The notes under the pieces were generated by a model. It ran no database searches, was not told the origin of the DNA, and worked only from the letters and a program-made list of their open reading frames with translations. The position numbers and the translations under genes are program-made. This document shows positions 12,692 to 53,300 of a DNA stretch of 64,000 nt, one piece after another; position 1 is the stretch's first letter, and each line of letters begins with the position of its first letter. This DNA comes from Muraenolepis orangiensis (lineage: Eukaryota > Chordata > Actinopteri > Gadiformes > Muraenolepididae). The DNA is taken from assembly GCA_027704905.1 (NCBI GenBank), contig CM051005.1:28926314-28990313 (forward strand). Direction: 5' to 3'.

Positions 12692-13019
12692 TGTGTGTGT
12701 ATATTTCCTCATGTTTACTAGTCTCTTGTAAACAGGGAACCTGCAGCCTGGTGGCCACATGGTCACCAGGCTGTAAACCAGGCTGTAACCAGGCATCTTA
12801 CGAGAGGCTGATCCAATGCAGATGTACTGAGAGCTGAGAGCTCTGGACAGAGCAGTGAGTTTGGTTGTTTTGTGAAACGTGTTTTGGTGAATGTGGTGCA
12901 TGTAGGAACTTCTTCTTCTTCTTGTTTGTGTTTATTATGTTTACAATAAAACAACTTGAGCATCACTTCATGTCTGAACAGCAACGCACTAACAGCATCA
13001 TGTGCTTTAATAACGTAAT

Positions 13020-13285
13020 ATAATCAAGATTCAAGATTCTTTCCTTTTGCCATAAGTACAACGGAAGGCTTGCAGGGTGGGGCTGGACTCGTTCTGAAGG
13101 AGGAGGAGGGGTCCGAAGGGGCTCGGTGGGCGGGGCCACCGAGGAGAACACGCTCACGTGCTACCACCTGCGTTAGGGTCCCGAACCAGAACCAGAACCA
13201 GCCTCTTCCCACTCCGCCGCACACAGTAACGAACCAGACACGGAGTCGGATCTCCGCGCTGAGCAGAACGAGAACCTCAGGCGAT
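13020..13285 (+). promoter_or_regulatory. f3: f3 5' flank and probable 5' UTR
   Basis: The 260 bp ahead of the f3 start codon change from A/T-rich sequence to a G/C-rich block beginning about 13070. This block contains GGCGGGGCC at about 13130 and a palindromic CACGTG E-box at 13155-13160. No clear TATA box is seen. A retroposon-tail motif, TCAAGATTCAAGATTC, lies at 13023-13038, so repeat-derived DNA comes within about 250 bp of the start codon. The transcription start cannot be fixed from sequence alone. Confidence 0.4.
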
Positions 13286-42349
<29,064 letters not shown>

Positions 42350-42356
42350 GACCAGG

Positions 42357-42530
<174 letters not shown>

Positions 42531-42547
42531 TGTGTGTCACTCACTTT

Positions 42548-42553
42548 AATAAA
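42548..42553 (+). terminator. f3: Candidate f3 polyadenylation signal
   Basis: AATAAA in TTTAATAAATTGC, about 200 nt after the f3 stop codon. It is the first canonical hexamer downstream. Confidence 0.5.
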
Positions 42554-42627
42554 TTGCAAGGGACATTAATTTGCAAATGACAGAGCCCAAATATAAGAGA
42601 TTATATAAGATATAAGCCCGTGGCTAC

Positions 42628-43206
42628 CCCGTCCAGGTAGCCACACCCCCTTTTCACGTTCCGCATTTATGTCACCGTTTCCCCAGCCTTCACCCGGGTA
42701 GCCACGCCCCCTATCACGTCCCGCATTCATGTCACAGTTTCCCAAGCCCTCGTCCAGGTAGCCACGCCCCCTTTTCACGTTCCGCATTCCTGTCACCGTT
42801 TCCCCAGCCCTCGTCCAGGTAGCCACGCCCCCTTGTTAGTGCTCCCCCGCAGCTGCAGCGCATCACCGTTGATTTCCCCCTCATGTTTTCCTGCCCTCTG
42901 ATTGGCTGCCTGGGACCACCTGTGATGTTCCGTGTCTTTAAATAGGCGGCATCTTCTTTTGTTCCGTGCCGGTTCATTATATTATATATTATATATACTA
43001 TATATATCTCGTTGTGTTATACCGAGGACTTGTTTCATGCGTATGAACAAGCGTCATGTTCCATGTCATGCCACCGTCAGGTTTTTTGTAGTTAGGTCTT
43101 TTTGTAGTAAGAATCTTTATTTGGATACGTGTGTCATCGTGTCGTGCATTTGGGTTCACCTCCTAAGTCCCCGTTCCTCCTCATTCTCCCCAAGTCACCC
43201 CGTGAC
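42628..43206 (+). mobile_element. LTR-like element, plus orientation
   Basis: Begins with about 3.5 copies of the same 64-bp unit as 10459-10745, here inverted. It continues through CCCTCATGTTTTCCTGCCCT, a TTTAAATAGGCGGCATC promoter-like stretch, and ends GTCACCCCGTGACA. The copy at 9123-10745 lies in inverse orientation on the other side of f3. A coding segment starts directly after it. Confidence 0.62.
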
Positions 43207-43905
43207 AGAATGAACCGGCCAAAGATGAACCCAGCCGACACCACTTCATCATAGGGCCATTTTTACGGTTTTGAGGAAACCCCAGCTGAAAGGGAAGAGC
43301 GGATCACCCGAGACGCCCGGAATAAGGCTAACTTGGCGGTTATTCAGGCGTGGTTGGCCGCTCCGAAAGTTCCAATGACTTTCGGTTTTCCTCCACCGAC
43401 CGCGCTGCCCCGGCGTGAGGACGCCACGCTGCTCCCGCCTGCCGACGTTGCGCTGTTGCCGCCTGCCGACGTCGCGCTGCCCCCGCCTGCCGACGTCGCG
43501 CTGTTCCCGCCTGCCGACGTCGCGCTGTTCCCGTTGGACGACGTCACGCTGTCCCCAAGTGACGACGTCGCGCTGTCCCCAAGTGACGACGTCGCGCTGT
43601 CCCCATGTGACGACGTCGCGCTGTCCCCAAGTGACGACGTCGCGCTGTCCCCAAGTGACGACGTCGCGCTGTCCCCAAGTGACGACGCCGCGCTGTCCCC
43701 AAGTGACGACGTCGCGCTGCCCCCGCCGGACGACGTCGCGCTGTTCCCGCCGGACGACGTCGCGCTGCCCCCGCCTGACGACGTCGCGCTGCCCCCTGCC
43801 GGACGCCGTCGCGCTGCCCCCCGCCTGACACCGTCGCGCTGCCCCCGACTGACGCCGTCGCGCTGCCCCCGCCGGACGACGTTGCGTGCTTGGTTCGTCG
43901 CTTGA
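43207..43905 (+). pseudogene. Element-linked ORF with CpG-rich 24-bp repeats
   Basis: ATGAACCGGCCAAAGATGAA begins right after the LTR-like end and encodes MNRPKMNPADTTSS, then TAG. The same frame continues HFYGFEETPAEREERITRDA, NLAVIQAWLAAPKVPM and about fifteen 8-residue repeats (PPADVALF, SPSDDVAL) to a stop at 43905. The start next to an LTR-like end suggests a degenerate gag-like leader gene, but I recognise no domain. The 24-bp repeat unit (GACGACGTCGCGCTGTCCCC plus AAGT) is very CpG-rich. Confidence 0.5.
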
Positions 43906-44214
43906 TTCGTTCCCGTTGCCGTGGAAGACTCTTCCTCCCTTTTCGTCAGAGTCCTCGTATGAGGACAGGAAGCATTTACACCCGTGAAGTTAAATGGATG
44001 CTCCTGTTCGTGTGCTGCTGGAAAGGTGTTGTGTAATCACGTGGTCGCACTCCTATTCCAGACGGCTCACTACAGCACCATGGGGGTGAAAAGTGTGCAA
44101 ACACCACTAGTGAATGAACACTACAGTGAAGAAGTCTAAATCCGAATCATACAGTTCCCGACATTGTGTCTTGTGGCTCTATCTGGATATATCGCCATAT
44201 AACACATATATAAC
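43906..44214. other. No gene recognised
   Basis: Probably internal or flanking sequence of the element to its left. No further coding signal. Confidence 0.3.
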
Positions 44215-44392
44215 ACATACATTTAGATTTCATTTAGTTATATTTTGTTTATACTAGTTTAGTTTATTTTGTTGTTATTTAGTTTTTAGGTATTAGTATA
44301 CTTTGTGTGCATTTATTCCCCCTGTCTCAACTGTTGCACCTTAATTTCCCTCGGGATAAATAAAGTTATCTTGAATCTTGAATAACGAAGGT
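44215..44392 (+). mobile_element. CR1/L2-like LINE 3' tail
   Basis: Nearly the inverse of 9180-9345: GTATTAGTATACTTTGTGTG, CACCTTAATTTCCCTCGGGA, AAAGTTATCTTGAATCTTGA. Only the 3' UTR and tandem tail are present. Confidence 0.7.
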
Positions 44393-45117
44393 GATTTTGT
44401 GTAGAAGCAGAGGTATGCCTATGTATTTAATATAGGCGATTTATTTGATGGATTTTGATTATTTCAATGTACCTTTTCATTTACATGTTAATATGTAGTG
44501 TGCAGCTGTATATTTTCTAAAAGGGAATGCCTGTTATTCTTGTGAATATGAGTTGTCTTAAAATAAAAGTGCTTGTGACATTGAGTTAAAACCGAATTTG
44601 TATAAAATACAGATATATATCGTATATCGCGATGCAGCCTAAAAATACCGGGTTTTGGTCCGTATCGCCCAGCCCTACTTGGGACCAGTGCTTTTAATCA
44701 CACACATACCCGACATTATGTGGCTCTATTCGGATGAGAGATGGAGTGTGTGTGGGGGTCAGGACCAGTGCTTTTAATCATACACATACCCAACATTATT
44801 AGCCTATTCCGCCCACTTTTCGAGACGCATATGCTCTCCTTGTCAAAGTGCAAACTGCAGACATACGCGCTACCCCTGAGAACATGAAACCAGGGACCTT
44901 CATCCTCATCAGCCTCACACAAGACTTGCGGAGGAGTTTGTCTTTGGGTAATGGTGTAAACTGAGGTAGGGCTGTCTCTGTTTAGACGTTGAGCAGCCGG
45001 TACACTACAACAACAGAGAGGAGGGGAGGCGGCCACAGTTTGTCATGTATCTGGGGTAACTACCGGAAGTAAGAGTACACTCCTCACGGCTCCTGAAGCA
45101 GGAAGTGTGATATAGGC
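44393..45117. other. Unassigned; possible hAT-type terminus
   Basis: CCGTATCGCCCAGCCCTA at about 44661-44678 is the inverse of the TAGGGCTGGGCGATA terminus common in fish hAT-type elements. I find no partner end or 8-bp duplication. The rest shows no gene. Confidence 0.3.
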
Positions 45118-45535
45118 CTATTTCCCCCTCATGTTTTCCTGCCCTCTGACTGGCTGCCTGGGACCACCTGTTATGTTTAAACGTGTGTTTAAATGGCGGC
45201 GTCTTCTTTTGTTCAGGGCCGGTTCATTGTATGTGTATGTGTACATGTGTATATTATATACCGGTATTATATATTCTGTCTCGTTGTGTTATGCCGAGAA
45301 CTTGTTTCATGTGTATGAACAAGCGTCATGTTCCACGTCATGCCACCGTCAGGTTATTGTAGTTAAGTATTTTGCTTTTGAGCTTCATGCGTTTCCATCT
45401 CAGTGATTTTTGTGTTACTGTGTTTATCAGAAAATAATCTTTATTTGGATCCGTGTGTCATCGTGTCGTGCGTTTGGGTTCACCTCCTAAGTCCCCGTTC
45501 CTCCTCTCTCTCCACGTCTACCCGTGACATATTGC
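45118..45535 (+). mobile_element. LTR-like element, third copy
   Basis: Shares CCCCCTCATGTTTTCCTGCC, TTTAAATGGCGGCGTCTTCT, GAATCTTTATTTGGAT-like and TTTGGGTTCACCTCCTAAGT with 42628-43206. It ends CTACCCGTGACA. It lacks the 64-bp repeats. Confidence 0.62.
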
Positions 45536-45597
45536 TAAGCTTTCTATTGAACCTGTTTTCTATATATATTAATATATTATTATACCCAGTAATCATA

Positions 45598-47655
45598 ATT
45601 ATCCATCCATCCATCCATCTTCTCCCGCTTATCCGAAATCGGGTTGCGGCTTCAGCAGGGGACTCCAAACTTCCCTCTCCCTGGCAACATCGACTAGCTC
45701 TGACTGGGGGATCCCGAGGCGTTCCCAGGCCAGTGTGGAGATGTAATCACCCCACCTGTACCTCGGTCTGCCCCGTGGTCTCTTCCCAGTTGGATGTGCC
45801 TGGAAAACCTCCCTCGGGAGGCGACCAGGAAGCATCCTTACTAGATGCCCGAACCACCTCAACTGGCTCCTTTCTACGCGAAGGAGCAGCGGCTCTACTC
45901 CGAGTCTCTCACGAGTGACTGAGCTTCTCACCCTATCCCTCAGGGAGATACCAGCCACCCTCCTGAGGAAACTCATTTTGGCCGCTTGTATTCGCGATCT
46001 CGTCCTTTCGGTCATTACCCATTGCTCATGGCCATAGGTGAGGGTAGGAACGAAGACTGATCGGTAGATCGAGAGCTTTGCCTTCTGGCTCAGCTCTCTT
46101 TTGGTTACAACGGTGCGCCAAAGTGCACCCAATACCGCTCCCGCTGCACCTATTCTCCTGTCAATCTCACGCTCCATCCTCCCCTCACTCGAGAACAAGA
46201 CCCCGAGATACTTGAACTCCTTCACTTGGGATAAGGACTCCCTCCCTACTTGGAGTAGACAATCCACCGGTTTCCTGCTAAGAACCATGGCCTCAGATTT
46301 GGAGGTGCTGATCCTCATCCCAGCCGCTTCACATTCTGCTGCAAACCGATCCAGTGAGTGCTGAAGGTCCCATACTGATGACGCAAACAGGACCACATCA
46401 TCTGCAAACAGCAGCGATTCAATCCTGAGCCCACCATACTGAAACCCCTCCCCTCCATGACTACGCCTTGAAATCCTGTCCATGAAAATCACAAACAGGA
46501 TGGGTGACAAAGCGCAGCCCTGGCGGAGGCCAACACCCACTGAGAACAGGCCTGACTTACTACCGAGAATCCGGACACAGCTCTTGCTTTGGGAGTAGAG
46601 AGATTGGATGGCCCTCAACAGTGACCCCCGCACCCCATACTCCCGCAGCACCCCCCACAGTATTTCCCGAGGGACCCGATCATATGCCATCTCCAAATCT
46701 ACAAAACACATGTAGACCGGATGGGCATACTCCCAAGCCCCCTCCAGGATCCTTGCAAGCTGGTCCGTTGTTCCACGACCAGGGCGGAATCTGCATTGTT
46801 CCTCTTCAATCTGAGGTTCGACTATCGGCCGAACCCTCCTTTCCAGCACCTTGGAGTAGACTTTCCCAGGGAGGCTGAGTAATGTGATACCCCTGTAATT
46901 GGCACACACCCTCTGGTCACCCTTTTTGAACAGGGGTACCACCACCCCCGTTTGCCACTCCTCAGGCACTGTCCCAGACTTCCACGCAATGTTGAAAAGA
47001 CGTGTCATCCATGACAGCCCCTCAACACCCAGAGCCTTTAGCATTTCTGGACGGATCTCATCAACCCCTGGGGCTTTGCAACTGCGGAGATGTTTGACTA
47101 CCAATGTCAGCAATGTCCCACCCTTACTGTACACAGCTTGGATGGACCCACGCTTCCCCCTCCTGAGGCGCCGGACTGTTTGCCAGAAACGCTTTGGTGC
47201 CGACTGAAAGTCCTTCTCCATGGCTTCTCCGAATTCCTCCCACACCCGCTGCTTTGCCTCCGCTACAGCCGAGGCTGCCGTCCTCTTGGCCTGTCGATAC
47301 CTCGCAACTGAGTCCGGAGTCTCACAGGCTAACATAGCCCGGAAGGCCTCCTTCTTCAGCCGGACGGCTTCCCTGACCACCTGTGTCCACCACGAAGTCC
47401 GAGGGTTGCCGCCCCTTGAGGCACCAATGACCTTGAGGCCACAACTCTCAACCGCAGCTTCGGCAATAGAAGCTTTGAACAATGACCACTCTGGCTCAAT
47501 GCCCCCAGCCTCCACAGAGATGCCCGACAAATTCCGCCGGAGGTGTGAGTTGAAGGTCTCCCGGACAGGGGCATCCACCAGACGTTCCCAGTTCACCCAC
47601 ACTACACGTTTGGGCTTACCAGGTCTGTCCAGAGGCTTCCCCCGGATAATTATAT
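45598..47655 (-). mobile_element. Rex3 (RTE) retrotransposon, 5'-truncated
   Basis: Minus strand. The 3' end is GATAAGCGGGAGAAGATGGA followed by GATG repeats (45595-45620), typical of Rex3. Sequences matching the classical Rex3 survey primer sites are visible near 46500 (GGTGACAAAGCGCAGCCCTG) and 46935 (GTACCACCACCCCCGTTTGC). The element is truncated near 47655, inside the linker between endonuclease and RT. Confidence 0.9.
45629..47602 (-). CDS. Rex3 ORF2 (linker, RT, C-terminal), open
   Basis: An uninterrupted 657-codon frame. The order is a linker (RRLRRGKRGSIQAVYSKGG), then RT blocks (KAPGVDEIRPEML, PLFKKGDQRVCANYRGITLL, CFVDLEMAYDRVP, GLRQGCALSPILF, catalytic ESLLFADDVVLFAS), then the C-terminal region (ERTRSRIQAAKMSFLRRVAG, RPRGRPRYRWGDY, WERLGIPQSELVDV). 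Between GGTLLT and VVKHLRSCKAPG it seems shorter than usual Rex3, suggesting an in-frame deletion. The endonuclease is absent, so the copy cannot move alone, although the frame is unusually intact. Confidence 0.83.
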   Translation of the reverse strand: MWVNWERLVDAPVRETFNSHLRRNLSGISVEAGGIEPEWSLFKASIAEAAVESCGLKVIGASRGGNPRTSWWTQVVREAVRLKKEAFRAMLACETPDSVARYRQAKRTAASAVAEAKQRVWEEFGEAMEKDFQSAPKRFWQTVRRLRRGKRGSIQAVYSKGGTLLTLVVKHLRSCKAPGVDEIRPEMLKALGVEGLSWMTRLFNIAWKSGTVPEEWQTGVVVPLFKKGDQRVCANYRGITLLSLPGKVYSKVLERRVRPIVEPQIEEEQCRFRPGRGTTDQLARILEGAWEYAHPVYMCFVDLEMAYDRVPREILWGVLREYGVRGSLLRAIQSLYSQSKSCVRILGSKSGLFSVGVGLRQGCALSPILFVIFMDRISRRSHGGEGFQYGGLRIESLLFADDVVLFASSVWDLQHSLDRFAAECEAAGMRISTSKSEAMVLSRKPVDCLLQVGRESLSQVKEFKYLGVLFSSEGRMEREIDRRIGAAGAVLGALWRTVVTKRELSQKAKLSIYRSVFVPTLTYGHEQWVMTERTRSRIQAAKMSFLRRVAGISLRDRVRSSVTRERLGVEPLLLRVERSQLRWFGHLVRMLPGRLPREVFQAHPTGKRPRGRPRYRWGDYISTLAWERLGIPQSELVDVAREREVWSPLLKPQPDFG

Positions 47656-50255
47656 TTGAGGTAATGTCTTATGTATGAACTGATATATAAGCAAGTAGGA
47701 TTTCCAAGGCTATACTAAACACATTATGAATCTGTTCTAACATTCCAACATTCTACTGAATATCATTATGCTGAATTTGATTCTAAATCTAAAATAACTG
47801 TGCTTATTGTTAAGGGCATTGCATTGTATAAATGTAGTACTACTCAAATGATTGTTCAAAATGTTTAAATCATATCAGTTCTGTTTATTTATTGTTCCAA
47901 CACAGAACAACACATTTAGACAACTACACATACAGCATCACACACAGTTACTATTGTTACACTAAACCATGGAGTTACCATGGCGACACAAACACAACTC
48001 TTATTCTTATTACTTTACCCGGCCATGGCTTTTAAAGTGCATACACCTGAATCATAGAAAACACACCCACTCACACGCACACACACACACACACGCACAC
48101 GCACACTAACACACTAACATACATGAAATTAGTACCACTAAGCAATGATTTCCTTTTAGAAAAAAAACACATTTTCTTGAATATGTTCTGCATGACGTTT
48201 TATGTTATGTTATGTTATGTTTAGCCTGCTACTTGTGACATGAGACAAAAAACACACACATGTGACATGGAGATTAAAACGCTTTTGCAGGTTTTGGGTG
48301 GGAAGTTTGTTGTGGGGATTGATAGTAGATATTATATATATTATATATTAGGAAGATGTTGATAGTTACTACACTGGTCTCAGTAGTCAGTGGAGCAGCA
48401 GGGCGTCCACCTGAGGCAGAAGCTCTACTACATGGACCCTGGCCTTCTGTTCCACTTGGGATGTGGATGAGAGACTTGCTTATCATTGGGCTCAGATGAC
48501 TTCACACACAAATAAATAAATAAATAAATTAAAATAAATAAAGACATCTGTGTCTGGAATAAATGTCATGACATACACAGCTCATAAGTCAATTGAACAC
48601 ATTACAGTAAAAGACAAAATATAGAAGACTAAGAAGTCAAAATTATGCATTTGTTTGACTACGTGGGCTCAGACATGGACATTGATTTCCTTTTTTTAAG
48701 GTTACCTGCGTGAAAAGGGGTTTGAAAAAAATCATAAAATCAAAAAAATTATAATGAGCTTGCATGCATGTTAAAAATCGCAATCACAAATGCTTGTGTT
48801 GTATCCTTGTTTTGACGACCAGCTTAAGTTCTTAAGGGTTAAGGGTTTACATTAACTTGCATTTTTGGATATTTACATTTTTTATATTTTTGAAGATTGC
48901 AATTTTCACAGTGTTGTTTTTACGACCAGAGAGTGGGGGTGAGGTAGGCATGAACTGAAACTTGATCCATTGAGTTGTGTCTTGAAGATCTGTTATGTGA
49001 GGCTGGCTAACCAAGGTATGGGAACTCATTCTAAAGGTGTTGTGTCTAATAAACATCATGACTGGTTACATGGTATCTTTAGTACGGGCAGTAAGGGAGA
49101 AATAAAAACTGATGTTTTCATGTGCATTTTCATCTTTTACCGGGCAGTTATTGTTTTGTGACACAATTTAAAAGTCATGTCGTTGATAAAATGTGATTAT
49201 TGGGTAGGAGAAATAAGCATACAACAGTACAGTCATTAATGCAGCTTGTCATAACTACAGTTCACCTTGGTGGAACGTTGCGGAGAAAACACATTTTGTT
49301 ACTTGCATCGAAACTTTAGTTTTTCTTTTCTGGGGCAGGAAATGGAAGGTGTTCATGCAGTTAGATATACACTTTGTTGACATGTAAACCGAACAGAACT
49401 AGCTACATTTTGTCATCAAACCTAAAGCCTTCCATAGACAGATTTGGCCATTCCAAGTGTTCAGTGGCAGCCGTATTAAATATCTCCCATTCCCTTAAGT
49501 GTGTCAGGCTGTCAACCACATGACCTTCAGAAGAATGAGCCTTCTCATGCCAGGTCTCATCTCATACATCCAGGAACATAACGCTTGCTGTACAACCTGA
49601 TAACAAACTATGTCTATGGCACTGACCTTACACGTTATAACTAGGCTACTTATTGTTAACTATTTCATTCTCATAACCACAATATACTTCTTTAGAGTAG
49701 ATTATATTATATTTATATACATGTTACCTTTTGATACAGTCTACTTACATTGCACCAGCACCTAAAAAAAAAAATAGTGGAAAGAAATTACCTTTTTAAA
49801 TGAACTTCAGATGTGTCACTATAGTGTGTTAGCAGCATCAAATAACAAATGATTTATTCTTTAGGACTTGTTGAGCATTTCTTCTGGTGGGACCAACACA
49901 GTCACGTTTTTAGTTGGGAAAGGTGAATGGTTTGTTTTGTTTACTTAGTTCTGCCGTTGTTTTCCAACACATAAATGAATAAATACATGAATTCTAATCA
50001 AGGCTGCTGGAGGACATGGATAGCTGTGTTAAGCTGACTTTTCTTTCTCCTGCCATCTGATCATTGAGTTGCTCTACAATCACTTGAATTTGACAAACCA
50101 CACTAGAAACACCACTGCTAACCTTCTGTTGAAGTCCCATTCCCCCCAAGTTTGAATTTGAAGGCTTCTCCGTCTTCTCCAGTCTGCCACCGATAGTGAC
50201 TTACGTTACGATGAACCGCAGGGGTGTTGGTCAGGTTCATAGGTCAGAGGTCAGC
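47656..50255. other. Intergenic; 3' UTR of minus-strand gene at right end
   Basis: Mostly unique A/T-rich sequence with short CA runs near 48067-48110 and a small A/T palindrome near 48320-48345. I see no convincing coding frame. AATAAA on the minus strand (TTTATT at 49853-49858) is a candidate polyadenylation signal for the gene ending at 50256, giving a 3' UTR of about 400 nt. Confidence 0.45.
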
Positions 50256-50303
50256 TCATTTTAGGTCTATGCCCCGAGTCTGCGACTGAGCGGTTCCCTT
50301 GGC
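50256..50303 (-). CDS. Terminal coding exon of minus-strand gene
   Basis: Acceptor TTCTTGTTTCCCCAG at about 50304-50318 is strong. In phase 0 after ..RPPRPSLR it gives AKGTAQSQTRGIDLK and TGA. The intron to the previous exon is 251 bp. Confidence 0.72.
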   Translation of the reverse strand, partial: AKGTAQSQTRGIDLK

Positions 50304-53300
50304 CTGGGGAAACAAGAACATTTTTGAGATCCAGGGGCAAAAGTATATGCTTTAATGATGTAATGTGTCATGGTATGTATCCATTAATACCATGTTACCT
50401 TATTATCTTATTGGTTTTAGTGCATTCACTTGGAGTTTTCGTTGTTTGAGTTGGTAAGTCATGCATAGTCATTGCAGGATATAGTAGGACCACACCAAAG
50501 AAACTTTTAATTTTGAAGAGCACAAGTCTATGTGTGTGCATTACTCCCACTTACTCTGAGCGAAGGCCGGGGAGGCCTCACAGGTCGTGCTGGTTGTACT
50601 GGCTGCATTGGTTCAACTGGTTCCACTGGCTCTGCTTCAGGGTGACCCAGTCTGTGGCGAAGTGGCTCCAGGTCATCAGCTACATCAGGACAGCTGATGT
50701 AGCCTCCGGCGCTAAACACGGACCCTAAGTCACCTTGTAACAAATTTTGGCTTGGAGTAACATTAAAGGTGGCTGGGTCGCTGTTGGTGGACATATAACT
50801 AGTGGCTTGTTCTTGTTCTACTGACATTCTGAGAAGGTCAGCTGTGCAAGTGTTGCTGTTATTGGTACTGCTTGGGGTATTACTTTGTCCTAGACCCTGT
50901 AGGTCTATGGCCACACAGCTGTTGGAGACCTCTGACCCCAGAAAGCTGGATGAACTGTTGGCAGGGTTAGTGCTGTTAGATGTGTCGGGGTCAGGGTTAG
51001 GGCTGTTAGATGTGTCGGGGTCAGGGTTAGGGCTGTTAGATGTGTCGGGGTCAGGGTTAGGGCTGTTAGATGTGTCGGGGTCAGGGTTAGGGCTGTTAGA
51101 TGTGTCGGGGTCAGGGTTAGGGCTGTTAGATGTGTCGGGGTCAGGGTTAGGGCTGTTTGATGTGTCAGGGTCAGGGTTGAAATAGTCCAGCACACACTGG
51201 TGGTTATTGTTGGCCTCTAGAAGAGGCTCATTGCTAAACAAGTCCAGCACCTCCTGATTATCATGGCGACTGAAATCTTCGATCTCCTGGTTCCTACCGA
51301 ATCCTCCAAGTTCCTGGTTGTCTTGGCTACAGAAGTCAAGAACTTCCTGATTTTCATGACAGGATATAGCCAGTAGGTCCTGATGGCTGGTGAAACTTGT
51401 TTCTACTACTTCCTGGTTACATGGCTGTAGTAGTTCTTGTTCACCATTGTTATGAGATACCATGAGTTCCTGGTTGTCATCGCAGAAGGGTTCAAGCACT
51501 TCCTGGTTTAAAGGACTGGACAGATCAACCAATTCTTGGTTCTCAATGCAAAACAAGTCCAGAAAATTCTTGTTATCGGGCATAATTGGTTCCAATATCT
51601 CCTGATTTCCATTGCTACAGGAATCTAGCAATTCCTGATTGTTTTGGTTAAATGGTTCAAGCACTTCCTGGTTGTCCTGGGTACATGGATCCCACACTTC
51701 CTGGTTACTATAGCTATAAGCTTCTACTTGTTCCTTGTTGTCAAAGCTAGCTTCCTGGTTGTCATGGCTATACACTTCGAGCACTTCCTGGTTCTCTTCT
51801 TCCTGGCTCAACTTAAAGCCATAGGGGTCAAACACATCTTGGCTGACTACCCGGGAAGAAGTGAGGTCAAACCCATAGCGATCAAAGTTGAGCTGAGAAG
51901 AGGTGGGTTCAGGGTCAAATGCCAAATCAGGATCATTTGGTTCTGGGCTAAGATCTTCCTCATCATCGGGATCCAGAAGGCTGTGAGTAGAATGTTCTGG
52001 ACTCAGTTTGAACCCATACGGGTCAAAGGAGGAGTGGGTGGATGGGTAGCTCATCTCAAAACTACACTCATTCATCTCAGAACTGATCTGGGTCATGTGG
52101 TTTGGAGTGTCAACTGAATTGTGGTGAACCAGTGGGTGTTGGGGCTCCACTTCAAAGCTATTGTCCATTTCTGACACAAAGTGCCGTGCTTCTTGAGAAG
52201 AAGTGAGCTCACAGGAACTGGGCTGCTCTGTGACCACAAGTTGAGTCATGTCAGGTGCTGACATGATTGTGTCCGGATCAGCACCAAAGGGCAGCAGCTC
52301 AGAGGAATATTCAGTCAAATGTGAAGTCAGACCTACAAGAAGAAGACAAGGATGGGTTACATCACTAGCATTAAGACTGGGCCAGCAATCATTGCCTTAG
52401 CAGTCTAAGCTCTAATATGAAGGTGCTGCTCTTTCTACCTCTTTAAAATTAACAGAGAGTGTGAGTCAACTAGACTCATGGACTGAATGGTTGAATATGA
52501 TGTTGACTGATCTTCTTGTCATAAAAAGCATATTTTGTATCACAGATACTTTGTAAAACAGGTCAATTACAGTAGTTTTGTAGTAGCATCATAATAATCT
52601 TGTTTAAATTATTATTGAATTATTTGTTTAGACGTTATATGTCTGTTGGCTCATGTGTGGCTCATAATGATGGTGAACAGAACAGTATCATCTGTGAACC
52701 GTGTACTATCTTTATTGTGTATCTTATTGTATGATTGAATTTAATTCAAGTGTTTGAGGATATATAATAGTTAAAGTTTCATTAAATCTAGAAAAAAGTG
52801 CCATTTACCCTCCACCGCTGCTGTTTTTTTCCGTGCTGCTCCCTCCCCAGTCAGCGAGGCCAGGCTGAGCTCCTCTATGTCGGAGGGAGGAGATCCTGCC
52901 GCCAGGTCCAGCTCGTACCCATTGGGATCCGACTCCACGGAACACTGTCCATGGGACCTCCAGCCCCGGCACGTCTCGTTCAGCCCCAAATCCTCGGACA
53001 AACTCTGAATGGGTTTGAAACCCGGCACTGTCCGGTCGGCGTCTGCGGCGATGGTGTCCAGGTCCTCGTGACTGTAGCTGATCTCGATGTCGCTGTCTTC
53101 GTCTGGAAACTCTGACTCAAAGCATTGGGTTCCTGTGGACGCTTTGTTCTCGACACAAGAGAGGCTGGTGTCGGCTTCATCGGCCAACGCCCCTCCCTCG
53201 CCTGCTCCCGCCGGAAACAAGATGTCTGCTGCAAATGGGTCGGTGCCTTTGAAGGGGTCCGAAGCAAATACGTCTAGTGCAAAAGAAAAATGTAAATGTT

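Noticed and set aside
49860..49905. Alternative terminal exon for the minus-strand gene (KKCSTSPKE)
   Set aside because: Possible acceptor and stop, but the polypyrimidine tract is weaker than that at 50304 and it is farther from the donor. Kept only as an alternative.
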